Below, in pieces: positions 10,344-21,300 of a stretch of DNA of 64,000 nt. The stretch is taken from contig CM077649.1 in the NCBI GenBank assembly GCA_039707465.1, forward strand, positions 11,530,501 through 11,594,500, written 5' to 3'. Source of the stretch: Rhabdophis nuchalis. Lineage: Eukaryota > Chordata > Lepidosauria > Squamata > Natricidae. Every line of letters begins with the position of its first letter. The first letter of the stretch is position 1. Under the pieces are notes generated by a model that did no database searches, was not told the DNA's origin, and saw only the letters and a program-made list of their open reading frames with translations. Made by a program: the position numbers and the translations under genes.

Positions 10344-10781
10344 AGTCCTCAGCTTACAACAGTTTCATTTTGTCACTGTTCAAAATGACAACAGGACTGA
10401 ACCATATGGCTTTGCGTATACATTGTTATTCTCACTTAATGACCACACTTGGAGCCTTAGGAGAGTTTTTCACACTTAACCACTGTTGCAGCATCCCCAT
10501 GGTTATGCGATCAGCCACTGACTCATATTTTATGAGGGTTACATTATCTTGGGGGGGGTGGTAGTGTGTCCCATAACCTTCAGTTGCTTTCTGACAAGCA
10601 CAATCAATGGGGAACCCAGAATCCCTTAATAACCATGCCACTAACTTAACCTGTGGCGTTTCACTTAAAAACGGTGGCAAGACAGGTCTTAAAATGGGAC
10701 CCAATTCACTTAACGAACGGTCTCGCTTAGCAACATAAATTTGGGGCTGGATTGGGACGGTCAGTTGAAGACTACCTGTAC
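10344..10781. mobile_element. TA-flanked MITE (GTAGTCCTC family), complete but diverged
   Basis: Starts TAGTCCTCAGCTTACAAC and ends GTTGAAGACTACCTGTAC. The interior has CACTTAATGACCACACTTGG and AACGGTCTCGCTTAGCAAC. The termini suggest the Tc1/pogo superfamily. Confidence 0.7.
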
Positions 10782-10925
10782 TTAATAAGACAGTATGAGC
10801 TCTGCGAGTTGTGACTTTAACATATAGTGGCCATATGCCTGAAGGATGCCCCCCACCCTTGTGCCTTTATCGCAGCTGGTTTTTTTGAGGAGCGTGGTAA
10901 CTGTGAACGGTCATTGCACCAGGCA

Positions 10926-11098
10926 CAGGGGTGGGTTTCTGCAGGTTCGCACCTACTCGCGAGAACCGGTTGGTGAAATTTAGAGAACCGGAGAGAGGGG
11001 GTTCCACCGGCGTACCTGGAAGTAAATCTGGCCTACCGCTGCCAGTGACCCAACGGGAAGGGAAAGGAAGGGAAGGAAAAAGGAAGGAAGAAAGGAAA

Positions 11099-11147
<49 letters not shown>

Positions 11148-11322
11148 ATTTATCATCACAATTAAGTCCAAAATTTTGGTTGCTAAGCAAGAGCGTTGTT
11201 AAATGAGTTTCACCACATTTTAAAAGGTGGCCACTCCCACCTGTCACATGACTGCCAAGCCACGCCCACAAAATAGGCCACACCTACAGAGTAGGTTCTA
11301 AAAAATTTGAAACCCACCCCTG
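10926..11322 (-). mobile_element. hAT-like MITE, CAGTGGTGGGTTT family, copy 3
   Basis: Ends CAGGGGTGGGTTTC / GAAACCCACCCCTG. Perfect 8-bp duplication ACCAGGCA. Internal (AAAG)n at about 11095-11147. Confidence 0.92.
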
Positions 11323-11371
11323 ACCAGGCAGTTGGTAAGCAAAACAAGGCCTGCCTGTATGTTGCCTAGGC

Positions 11372-11718
11372 CAGGGGTCTCCAACCTTTGCAACTTTGAG
11401 ACTGAAGGACTTCAGCTCCCAGAGAGAGCTGAAGTGCTTCAGACTTAAAGTTGCAAAGGTTGGAGACCCCTGGCCTAGAGCAGGGGTCTGCAAAGTTGGC
11501 TCTTTTAAGACTGGTGGACTTCTGGGAGTTGAAGTCCACTAGTCTTAAAAGAGCCAACTTTGCAGAGCCCTGGCCTAGAGCAGTGTTTCTCAACCTTGGC
11601 GGCTTTGAAGTCCTGCGGACTTCAACTCCCAGAATCCCCCAGCCAGCATAGCTGGCTGGGGGAATTCTGGGAGTTGAAGTTCGCAGGACTTCAAAGTCGC
11701 CAAGGTTGAGAAACACTG
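11372..11718. mobile_element. Three hAT palindromes stacked at one target
   Basis: Element A 11372-11472 (CAGGGGTCTCCAACC type), B 11481-11572 (CAGGGGTCTGCAAAGTTGG type) and C 11581-11718 (CAGTGTTTCTCAACC type) are separated only by the 8-mer GCCTAGAG. The outer flanks are GCCTAGGC and CCCTAGAA. Confidence 0.92.
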
Positions 11719-11730
11719 CCCTAGAATGGG

Positions 11731-12030
11731 TACATCAGGCCTTTACAGAATTGCATTACATAAATAAAAATATTCACGGCTGCAAAACGTGACCTATTTA
11801 TAAAACATTTATTTATTCTACTTATCAACAATTGCAACAATACTCTGCCTAGCTTAGCTGCCCCTGTTTGCCAGGATCAAGCCCAAGCAGGTGCCTGCCA
11901 ATCAACTCCTCGGGAGAAAGAAGGGGAGGGGGGGGGAAGCCATGTAACAATTATGCAGAAATAAATAATGCAAGCCGATATTCCTCTCCCAAAAAAACAA
12001 ACAAACACACCGCTCCGCTCGCCTCCTTGC
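11731..12030. other. No gene seen
   Basis: AT-rich intergenic sequence leading into the CpG-rich promoter. Confidence 0.5.
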
Positions 12031-12232
12031 AAAACAAGCCTTTCTTCCACGGAACGTCAGGCATCCCCGCCCTTACCTGCTCTTCTCCCTGCCCTTCCTT
12101 GCCACCGCACACTCCCCTTTTAAAACAAATGCCGTCGGAGGTCACGGCGGAGGCCGCCCTCCCCTTTAACATCCGCCGCTTCTTCCCTCGGCCGGAAGGG
12201 GCGAGGCAGGAAGTCGGCCACACCGGAAGCGG

Positions 12233-12427
12233 ATGAAGCCGGAACGCTCGGCCAGCCCAGGGGCTAGCGCGCTGGGGGTTGGAGGGGAGGGGGTGCAGGA
12301 GGGTCTCTTCGCGGCGGCGGGCGCGGGGGAGGCGCGGCGCGGCCGGGAGCCTTTGAATGGCTCGGAGCAGGAGGATCCGGGGCTGAACGCCCTTGCCCGC
12401 CCATGGAAGTCGCGCCGGGGGCGGTAG
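12233..12427 (+). other. Possible upstream ORF overlapping the TRAPPC10 start
   Basis: An ATG at 12233 opens 64 codons that run past the main ATG (12403) in another frame. A second out-of-frame ATG is at 12357. If transcription starts upstream of 12233 these would be overlapping uORFs that could lower translation. The encoded peptide is low-complexity and matches nothing I know. Confidence 0.3.
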
Positions 12428-12526
12428 CAGTCACAGCGGCCACTCAAGGGGCGCCCGGAGAAGACAAGGCAACGGGGGAGACGCCGCCGGTGATCTACAC
12501 CATGGAGAACAAGCCCATCGTTACCT
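12403..12526 (+). CDS. TRAPPC10: TRAPPC10 exon 1 (coding part)
   Basis: Encodes residues 1-41 plus the first base of Cys42: an Ala/Gly-rich lead ([16 protein letters not shown]) and then the conserved [14 protein letters not shown]. The donor is T|GTGAGT at 12527. The start has A at -3 absent (CCC-ATG-G) but G at +4. The upstream frame is open, so transcript data are needed to exclude a more 5' non-AUG start. Confidence 0.9.
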
Positions 12527-15238
12527 GTGAGTGAGCCCGGGGTGGTGGAGGTGGGGGGGGGGGGAGCGAGTCTGCGGCAGGGTCCTTCCGTGCCTCATCG
12601 CCCGCCCAGGGTCGCCGGCGAGGAGTGGGGAGCTTTGGCGGCGGGAAAGTCGGGTTTTCCTTTCCTGCGCTCCTGAGTCGGCTGTCGCTGCCTGGAGGTG
12701 GTTTGGCTGCGAGGTGTCGGGTTAGCCTTGACCGGAGAGCCGAGGTTTACTTCAGCTGATACCGCCCTTGCTGAGGCTCTTTCTTTGCCTTCGGGGCTTG
12801 TTCCAATATTCTGCACGGGACGCGGTTCTTGGAGGGAGATCTGTGAGCAACAGTGTTTCTCAACCTTGGCCCCTTGAAGATGTCCGGACTTCAACTCCCA
12901 GAATCCCCCCAGCCAGCGAATGCTTGAAGATGTCCGGACTTCAACTCCCAGAATCCCCCCAGCCAGCGAATGCTTGAAGATGTCCGGACTTCAACTCCCA
13001 GAATCCCCCCAGCCAGCGAATGCTTGAAGATGTCTGGACTTCAACTCCCAGAATCCCCCCAGCCAGCGAATGCTTGAAGATGTCCGGACTTCAACTCCCA
13101 GAATCCCCCAGCCAGCGAATGCTTGAAGATGTCCGGATTTCAACTCCCAGAATCCCCCCAGCCAGCGAATGCTTGAAGATGTCCGGACTTCAACTCCCAG
13201 AATCCCCCCAGCCAGCGAATGCTTGAAGATGTCCGGACTTCAACTCCCAGAATCCCCCAGCCAGCGAATGCTTGAAGATGTCCGGACTTCAACTCCCAGA
13301 ATCCCCTCAGCCAGCGAATGCTTGAAGATGTCCGGACTTCAACTCCCAGAATCCCCCCAGCCAGCGAATGCTTGAAGATGTCCGGACTTCAACTCCCAGA
13401 ATCCCCCAGCCAGCGAATGCTTGAAGATGTCCGGACTTCAACTCCCAGAATCCCCCCAGCCAGCGAATGCTTGAAGATGTCCGGACTTCAACTCCCAGAA
13501 TCCCCCAGCCAGCGAATGCTTGAAGATGTCCGGACTTCAACTCCCAGAATCCCCCAGCCAGCGAATACTTGAAGATGTCTGGACTTGGCCCCTTGAAGAT
13601 GTCCGGACTTCAACTCCCAGAATCCCCCCAGCCAGCGAATGCTTGAAGATGTCTGGACTTGGCCCCTTGAAGATGTCCGGACTTCAACTCCCAGAATTCT
13701 CCAGCCAGCATTCACTGGCTGGGAAATTCTGGGAGTTGAAGTCCGGACATCTTCAAGGGGCCAAGGTTGAGCAACAGTGTGTTAGCTGTTACTGTGCTTG
13801 GATGTCAAACGCTTCCACACATGCCTCTTTCACAGAAGGGACAAACCGCTAGAAGGATGGATATGCAATACCTCCTTTGGTTGATAGGAATCCCACACCC
13901 ATAGACATGCACTGAATATCCCAGTTTCCCTTCGCCTCTCAAAAACAAACCTAGGAAAAGTGGATTCGATAGAAAGGGAGTTGCTCAAGGAACAGTGGAA
14001 ATCTGGGTTTGGGAAACTGGGATGGAAAGCAGAGAATTCACTGGCCCCAGATCTCTCTCGGTTGTATAGACGTATGTATACAACTATGGGGAATACCAAA
14101 TCTTTTTCTATGTGCTAGCTATTAACCCAGTTGTTTGTTCACATATGAAAGAAGTTAGAGTGAGGTGCTAAGGAGGTTATCCTAATTGGCCTACTGTCAT
14201 TTGAAGGGCTGTGTTGTAACTCTTATAATTTAAAATGATGGAAATGTTAAGAACCTTTTTCACTTTTCGGTTTCAAGGTGGAACGTTTTTATGCCATCTA
14301 TTTTGCTACTGCTGGCACTTTTAAAGAGAAGAACATAAGCAACGTAGATCTATTTTGAAGCAGGATAAATAATCACCATCTGAGCTATTGGACAGCACTA
14401 CTTGGTCTGTTGTGTGGCTGTCTGGGTGGTTTAGGGGCGGGGAGTTTTTGGTGGGTGGGGTGTGTTTTGGGGATTGTTATGGGTGTTGGGCCTGGTCTCT
14501 GGGGGTTGTATGAATTTCGTTGCATGTGTAAACTGTGTATATACGTATAGTGACAATAAAGTAAAGTAATCCTCAATTTAGAAATAAATATAACATGATG
14601 AGAAAGTTTAAGTCAAGATATATATTGTCCCATCATGTATATTTCTTTGAAATGAGCAAAGCAGAAATAATCTGAGCTGTTGTAGGAATAGAGTATAAAT
14701 ACATTTCTAGCAGGTGTTCATTCACGCAGAGTATTCAGTCTTCGAATTTTAGTCCTGATGTTTTATAATGTTAAATTAGTTTGTGATATCTGTGATGAAC
14801 AATAACAGCTTGCCTAATGCTAATTAGCAAATGGGTGGGGGAAACATTTTTTGTTCACTGCACTAGTTCACAATATTTCTAAACTTATATTTATTGACTT
14901 CTTAGTAACAACTTGACCTGACAAACACTGATTGCTTGCATTTGATTATGTGCATAAACATGTTTGTTTGTATCAGAGATTAGTCTGCACTTTTCAGTAT
15001 AGTTATACTTTTAGCTTCATTCTGTTTAATAAAAGAGTACATTTTATATTTCCAATATAAACACTAAAAGTTAATAGTGAAATTGAATTTTATTGTTAAC
15101 TGAATGTTAAGCCTTAAAACTTAGAAAAGACTATGTTTCACAGACATAAGTATACTGAAGAAAAGTCTTTACATTGTTAAAAGTACTTCATACATATTAT
15201 TTCAGCAATCCTTAACTCTTTAAGGTCTTCCAGGGAGA

Positions 15239-15309
<71 letters not shown>

Positions 15310-18300
15310 TTAATTTGTTGACCGCTCCCTCTCCCCGAAGGGACTCGGAGCGTTGCACAGGGCAAATAAAACAATAAATATACACACATAATAAAAACAG
15401 ATTAAATGATATCCCTGTGCTAAAAATTCCCAGTTAAAAATTACTAAAATCCCCATCTAAAATTATTAACAACCCCATAGAAGGGAGACTACCCTAGGCC
15501 GGCCAAGCAGAACAGATATGTTTTTAGTTTTAGACGGAAGGAGCGGAGGTCCGTGGTTGTTCTAATGTCGGGGGGAAGGTCGTTCCAGAGGGCTGGGCCC
15601 GCCACAGAGAGAGCCCTTCCCCTGGGGGTCGCCCGCTGACAAAGTCTAGTGGACGGCACCCGGAGAAGTCCCTCTCTGTGTGAGCGAATAGGCCGTGTGG
15701 ATGTATGAAGCAGGATCCGATCCCGCAAATAGCTTCACTATGTCGCTTCACTACCCCACAACTGAGAAAGATAAAGTGCATGGATTTTCTTTGATTATCT
15801 ATCTTTGATTACCTATCAGGATTTTGTAGTGCTCTCTTTCCTGGCTTCTTGTTTTCATATTTGGCCTGAATATGCCCTTTTGTCCCACAAATGCCTGTCA
15901 GACAGTGAGATAAATCGCCCGCTCCCCAAATCCTTAGTCCTATCCACCCACCCAGCTCTGCCTGAGATGCATGCAGGAGGAATTGTTTTCACAGGTAATT
16001 ACTGCCACAATCTATTTCTTCCCTCTCTCTCAACTGGGCAGATAGGACCAAACCTGAAGAAAAGGTAATACCTTCTACTTTCTACTAGTGAAAGAAAACA
16101 CAATATTATTTTAAAGCCATCAACCAGAAGTCAGTTTGAAAAAGCCTAGATCAGGGGTCCCCAACCTTTGCAACTTTAAGCAAAGCTGGCTGGAGAAGTC
16201 TGGGAGCTGAAGTCCTTCAGACTTAAAGTTGCAAAGGTTGGGGACCCCTGGCCTAGATCATGGGCGTCAAACCCGTGGCGTCCCATTGCCATCATGTGAC
16301 ATTTTGTGAGATTTTCCCCCTTTGTGGAGCTGGGTGTGCGTGGCCTGCATGTGATGCATGTGGCCCATGAGCCACCAGTTTGACACCTGGACCCTCTGAA
16401 AGAATTGGACCATCTGAATGCAATCTTCTATGTCTTTGCCTGGATAGACTATAAAACTAAAAAGCTCAAGCAAAGTCCTGAGGCTATTTAATCTCAAAGG
16501 GGAGAGATTGTGTTACCCAGGAATTTCGTTAAATGCTCCTTCTGAGTTTTCTTACTAGCAGTTAAGATAGTTAAATGTCAGGCCTGCCTCCATTCAAAAC
16601 CTAAGAAAGAAAAGCCCCAAATCCATTGCTTTAGAGAAGTGGTACTTTTACTAAGTCTGAGTTGATAGCAGCGAAAGCAACGCAAAGCGTGTGAAAGTTA
16701 CACATCGATGAAAGTCACCCCAAGTCTTTCCCCCCCCAGGGTCCAGCAGTGAGAGTCCAATCAACATCCAGTGTGATGTTATGGGAAAGCTCCTCTGCAG
16801 GTCTTTCTCACATCTGGAATCTCAGGATGGTTGGCCTTGAAGAAGTATAAACAACTCCACTCAGCAGCATCACAATTAATAAGTGTAAAACTCCCTTCCA
16901 GTTCTCCTGGGACTACTTCACATCAGCTCACTTCCCCAACCCAAATGCCCAGGCCCCCCTCCCAGTTTCTACGGCAGCCAAGAGCAAGCAAGCTTCTGAA
17001 AACCATGCTGGAGATCTGGCTGACATTCGGCTCTTCAGCAATAGAGGCATTGGGCCTATAAAAGAAGAGAAAGCATAGCGCAAAACTAAAATGGACAATA
17101 CAAAATAAATTTAAGATAATTAAGGAATATTATTTTGCCCCGGTTTATCAGGATATTTCCTATGCAACACCCTGAAGGAGCTTGGGAGCCTGAACATTTC
17201 GAGCATCCACCCATTCAGATTGTGAAGGAGGGAAATGCTTCAAGCTACCAACTATTGCACTTTCCATTTTCTAGAATCAAGGATTTCTTTAACTTGAAAG
17301 TGCTGCTCCTCTTCTATAAGGAGGGGTACAAGAGGGGGCGAGGGTGAACAGAGCGAAGGGGAGACACTTTCTCAAGTTTGAACAGGCTAACATGAAACAC
17401 GGGGTGGATCCATCTAAGATTTTTTGGCAGGTCCAACTGTACAATAAGCGGTTTGATAATTCTTAAAATTGGGGAAAGGGCCCACATACCTAGGTCCCAA
17501 TTTCTTCTATTTTGGGGTAGTTGTAAGTACTTAGTGGACAGGTATAGTTCATCACCCACTTGGAATTCTTCTTTTTTAGCTCAGCCTGTTTCTAATGAGC
17601 TTCGTGTGCCTCACCCAGTACCTTACATGTTCCAGGTGGGTTTCAGCTGTTCCACTAAGAAGGGGCTCTGAGGGTTTTCCTGTAGCAATTCTGGTATGGG
17701 GATGAAATCCTGATCAGAAGCAACTTTGAACAGGGCGAAGCCAGTACTAGTATGTTCTGAGTTATTATAAGCGACCTCTGCAAAGGATAGCAGTTTGGCC
17801 CAAGTGTCCGGCTGGAAATTTACATAGCACCTTACCGTATTGTTCCAGAACCGAGTTGGTCCATTCACAAGCTCTGATAGTTTGAGGGTGGTGGGTGGAA
17901 TGTAGCCCTTGGGTGGAGCCCAACATTCTTAGGAATGTTGCCCCCAAAATTGGGAGGTGAATTGTATCTCCCTACCTGAGATAATATGATCAGGAACTCC
18001 TTGTAGCCTATACACATCTTGAATAAACAGTTTAGTGAGTCCTTTAGCTGAAGATATCTTAGTGCATGGGACAAAATGCATTTGCTTGGAAAATAAATAG
18101 TAACAACTCCTGCCCCATACATCCCTTCGGCCGATTCGCTCCCACAGAGAGGGACTTCTCCGGGTGCCGTCCACTAGGCTATGCCAGCGAGTGACGCCTA
18201 GGGGAAGGGCCTTCTCTGTGGCGGGCCCGACCCTCTGGAACGACCTTCCCCCCGAAATTAGAACAACTACGGACCTCCGCTCCTTCCGTCAAAAACTAAA

Positions 18301-21300
18301 AACTCACTTCTTCTGCCTGGCCGGCTTGGGTTAATCGACCCATCTACCTCAAGCTGAATATTCAAACTGTTTTATTAGAGATTTTTAGGGGTATTAGTTT
18401 TAGACAGTCTGGGATTTTAGCGCAGGGTCTAGGTTTAATTCATTTTAAATAGTATTATAATGTTATAATTTTATATATGTATCTTTAATTCCCTGTGCAC
18501 CGCCTCGAGTCCCTTCGGGGAGAGAGAGCGGTTTACAAATTAAATACTACTACTACTACTACTACTACTAGTACTAATAATAATAATAATTATTATTATT
18601 ATTATTATTATTATATAACTACTCCCCTCCGCTCTCAGGCAATTCAACTATAAAATCCATTGATATTGATATTTCCTTCCATGGGGCCTTAGGATTGGCA
18701 ACACACCGTAAGAGTCCACTGGGCTTCCCTGGGGGCCTTTTAGCCACGGCACAGACAGGATAGCTGGCCACATAAGTCTCAATGTCCTTTTTCAATGAAG
18801 GCCCCCAAACCTGCCGCATGATCAGGTGAAAATCAGGTGCAAAATGGCATGCTGTAGAACAGTCCTCCTCAAACTGGTGGGCAGGTCTAGTTTGGGGCCG
18901 ATCCATGTTAGACCATGTTAACAACTCCTGCCCCATACATCCCTTCGGCCGATTCGCTCCCACAGAGAGGGACTTCTCCGGGTGCCGTCCACTAGGCTAG
19001 GCCAGCAGGCGACGCCCAGGGGAAGGGCCTTCTCTGTGGCGGGCCCAGCCCTCTGGAACGACCTTCCCCCCGATATCAGGACAACCACGGACCTCCGCTC
19101 CTTCCGCTTAAAATTAAAGACACACTTTTTTCGCCTGGCCGGCCTTGGGTAGTCTCTTCTTAGGTTAGGGGTTTTAGGGGTAATTTTTAGTTTAGTTTAT
19201 GGGTTTTAGTGCAGGATCAATTTAATTCATTTTTAATTTTGTATTTTGTCGGTGGTCTTATTTGTATTTTTAATTGCCTGTGCCCCGCCTCGAGTCCCCT
19301 TGGGGAGAGAGAGCGGGATATAAAATTAAATTATTATTAAATTATTATTATTATTATTATTATTTTGCATACTGCATTCTTTTGTGTGGGATCGCTTTTC
19401 AGTTCTTTTCACATTTCACTGGGAAGCTCAGGCTCCAATATTTTTCTGAGCCATGGTAATCACAGGAGCCGCCACCTGCTTAGAAGGGATGACTGGTCGG
19501 ATTACTTCAGGCCTAACACTATTGTATTGAGGCAATCTGGACAAAGCATCAGCCATAAAGGTCTTTCCCCCAGGAATGTAGTACATTAAACTTACACTGG
19601 TTAAAGTATTGTGGCCAACAAACTTGCTTAGGTGACAATTTTCGTGGGGTTTTCAAGGCCTCCAGGTTTTTGTGATCAGCCCAAACCTCAAAAGGCTGCT
19701 TTGCCCCTTTTAGGAAACGCCTCCAAGTTAATAGTGCCTATTGCACAGCAAAGGCTTCCTTCTCCCAAATTACTCACGTTTTTTCAGTCTCAGTTAATTT
19801 TCTGGAGGTGTAAGCACAGAGTTGTAAGACCCCCTTGGCATTTGCATGCAACAGCATGGCTCCCATAGCCACATCACTAGCATCAGCCTAGATCAGGGGT
19901 CTCCAACCTTTGCAACTTTAAGTCTGAAGGACTTCAGTTCCCAGACTTCTCCAGCCAGCAAAGCTGGCTGGAGAAGTCTGGGAGCTGAAGTCCTTCAGAC
20001 TTAAAGTTGCAAAGGTTGGAGACCCCTGGCCTAGATCACAAATAGGCATCAGTGTTGGATTCGACTGCAAATAATAATAATAATGAATAATAATTTATTA
20101 TATTTATAAACTGCCCCCTCTCCCCAAAGGCACTCGGGGCGGTGTACAGGAAAATTAAAAAGCAACTAAAAACATACAATACACACAAATGTAAAAACGA
20201 ATTAAACTACCCTGTACAAAATTTAAAAACCATTAAAATTACCACCCATTAAAACCCAATAAACATTTTGAGAAAACAGACTGGGGCGAGAAGCGTAGAT
20301 TAGACCAAGCCGGCCTGATGAAACAAATAGGTTTTTACTTTTTGGCGGAAGGCGCGGAGGTCCGTAGTCGTTCTAATATCCGGGGGTAGGTCGTTCCAGA
20401 GAGTCGGGCCCATCACAGAGAAGGTCCTTCCCCTGGGCGTCGCCCGCTGGCACTGCCTAGTGGACGGCACCCGGAGAAGTCCCTCTCTGTGTGAGCGAAT
20501 CGGCCAAAGGGATGTATGGGGCAGGATACGATGCCGCAAATAGCTAGGTCCCGTGCCTGCTGCTTGAGCTTTTCAAGGGCAGCGTGACTTTCCAATGTCC
20601 ACTCAAGGGGTTGGCTGGCCTTAGGTTTGTTTTCTCCTTTAGTTTTCAAGAGGTTGGTGATGGGCAATGCAATCTTGGCAAAGGAAGGGATGAATTGCCT
20701 ATAAAAAATTTCAAAACCCAGGAAACTCTGCAATTGCTTTTTAGTGGGTGGGGGGGAACGGGACGTCCATTCCAAAACCACCTGCACCTTTTCAGCATCC
20801 ATCTCTATCCCCTCATGTGATATGTGGTAGACCAAGTAGTCAATCTTATCCTGATGAAATTCTCAGTTGGACAATTTAGCATTCAGTTCAGCAGCTCTTG
20901 AGTTTTCAGGACCGCATGGGCTAAAAAGCCATTGCGTTTCCTAGGTTTTGCAAATCTGTATAGCACCCTCACTGCTGGACCCTTGTGGGGAGAGATTTGG
21001 GGTGACTTTCAATGCGTAACTTTAATGCGCTTTGGTTCAGATATGGCCTAATGTCAGACCTGCCTCCATTCAAAACCTACGAAAGAAAACCCTCAGCTCC
21101 ATTGGTTTAGAGAAGAGGTACTTTTACTAAGTTTGAATTGTTAACAGCGAAGGTAAGGCAAGATCTTAACCAAAGCGTGCAAAAGTTACACATTGAAAGT
21201 GTAACCAACCACCCCCCCCCCCCAAGTCCAGCACTGAGAGTCCAAACAACATCCAGTATGTTATGGGAAAGCTCCTCTGCAGATATTTCTCACATCTGGA

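Larger units (their letters stand above)
12030..12720 (+). promoter_or_regulatory. CpG-rich TATA-less promoter region of TRAPPC10
   Basis: CG dinucleotides become dense here compared with the AT-rich flanks, and the block surrounds exon 1. Two CCGGAAG ETS/GABP-type motifs lie at 12192-12198 and 12223-12229, about 180-210 bp before the start codon. I see no TATA box. The exact transcription start cannot be read from sequence alone. Confidence 0.75.

Noticed and set aside
1..12000. Exons of an upstream neighbour gene such as AGPAT3
   Set aside because: No conserved exon-like frame with splice sites was recognised upstream. The region looks purely repeat-filled apart from the Tigger-like gene.
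12871..13705. Regular repeat with 49/50-bp period could suggest a CRISPR-like array
   Set aside because: The whole unit repeats with no unique spacers, it derives from a hAT arm, and the host is a vertebrate.
12768..13852. Several frames with repeated [18 protein letters not shown] peptides
   Set aside because: Translation of the minisatellite; no independent coding evidence.
20413..20835. 140-aa frame joining RT to SHREGLL-type sequence
   Set aside because: Chance fusion where an L2 tail inserted into Gypsy RT.
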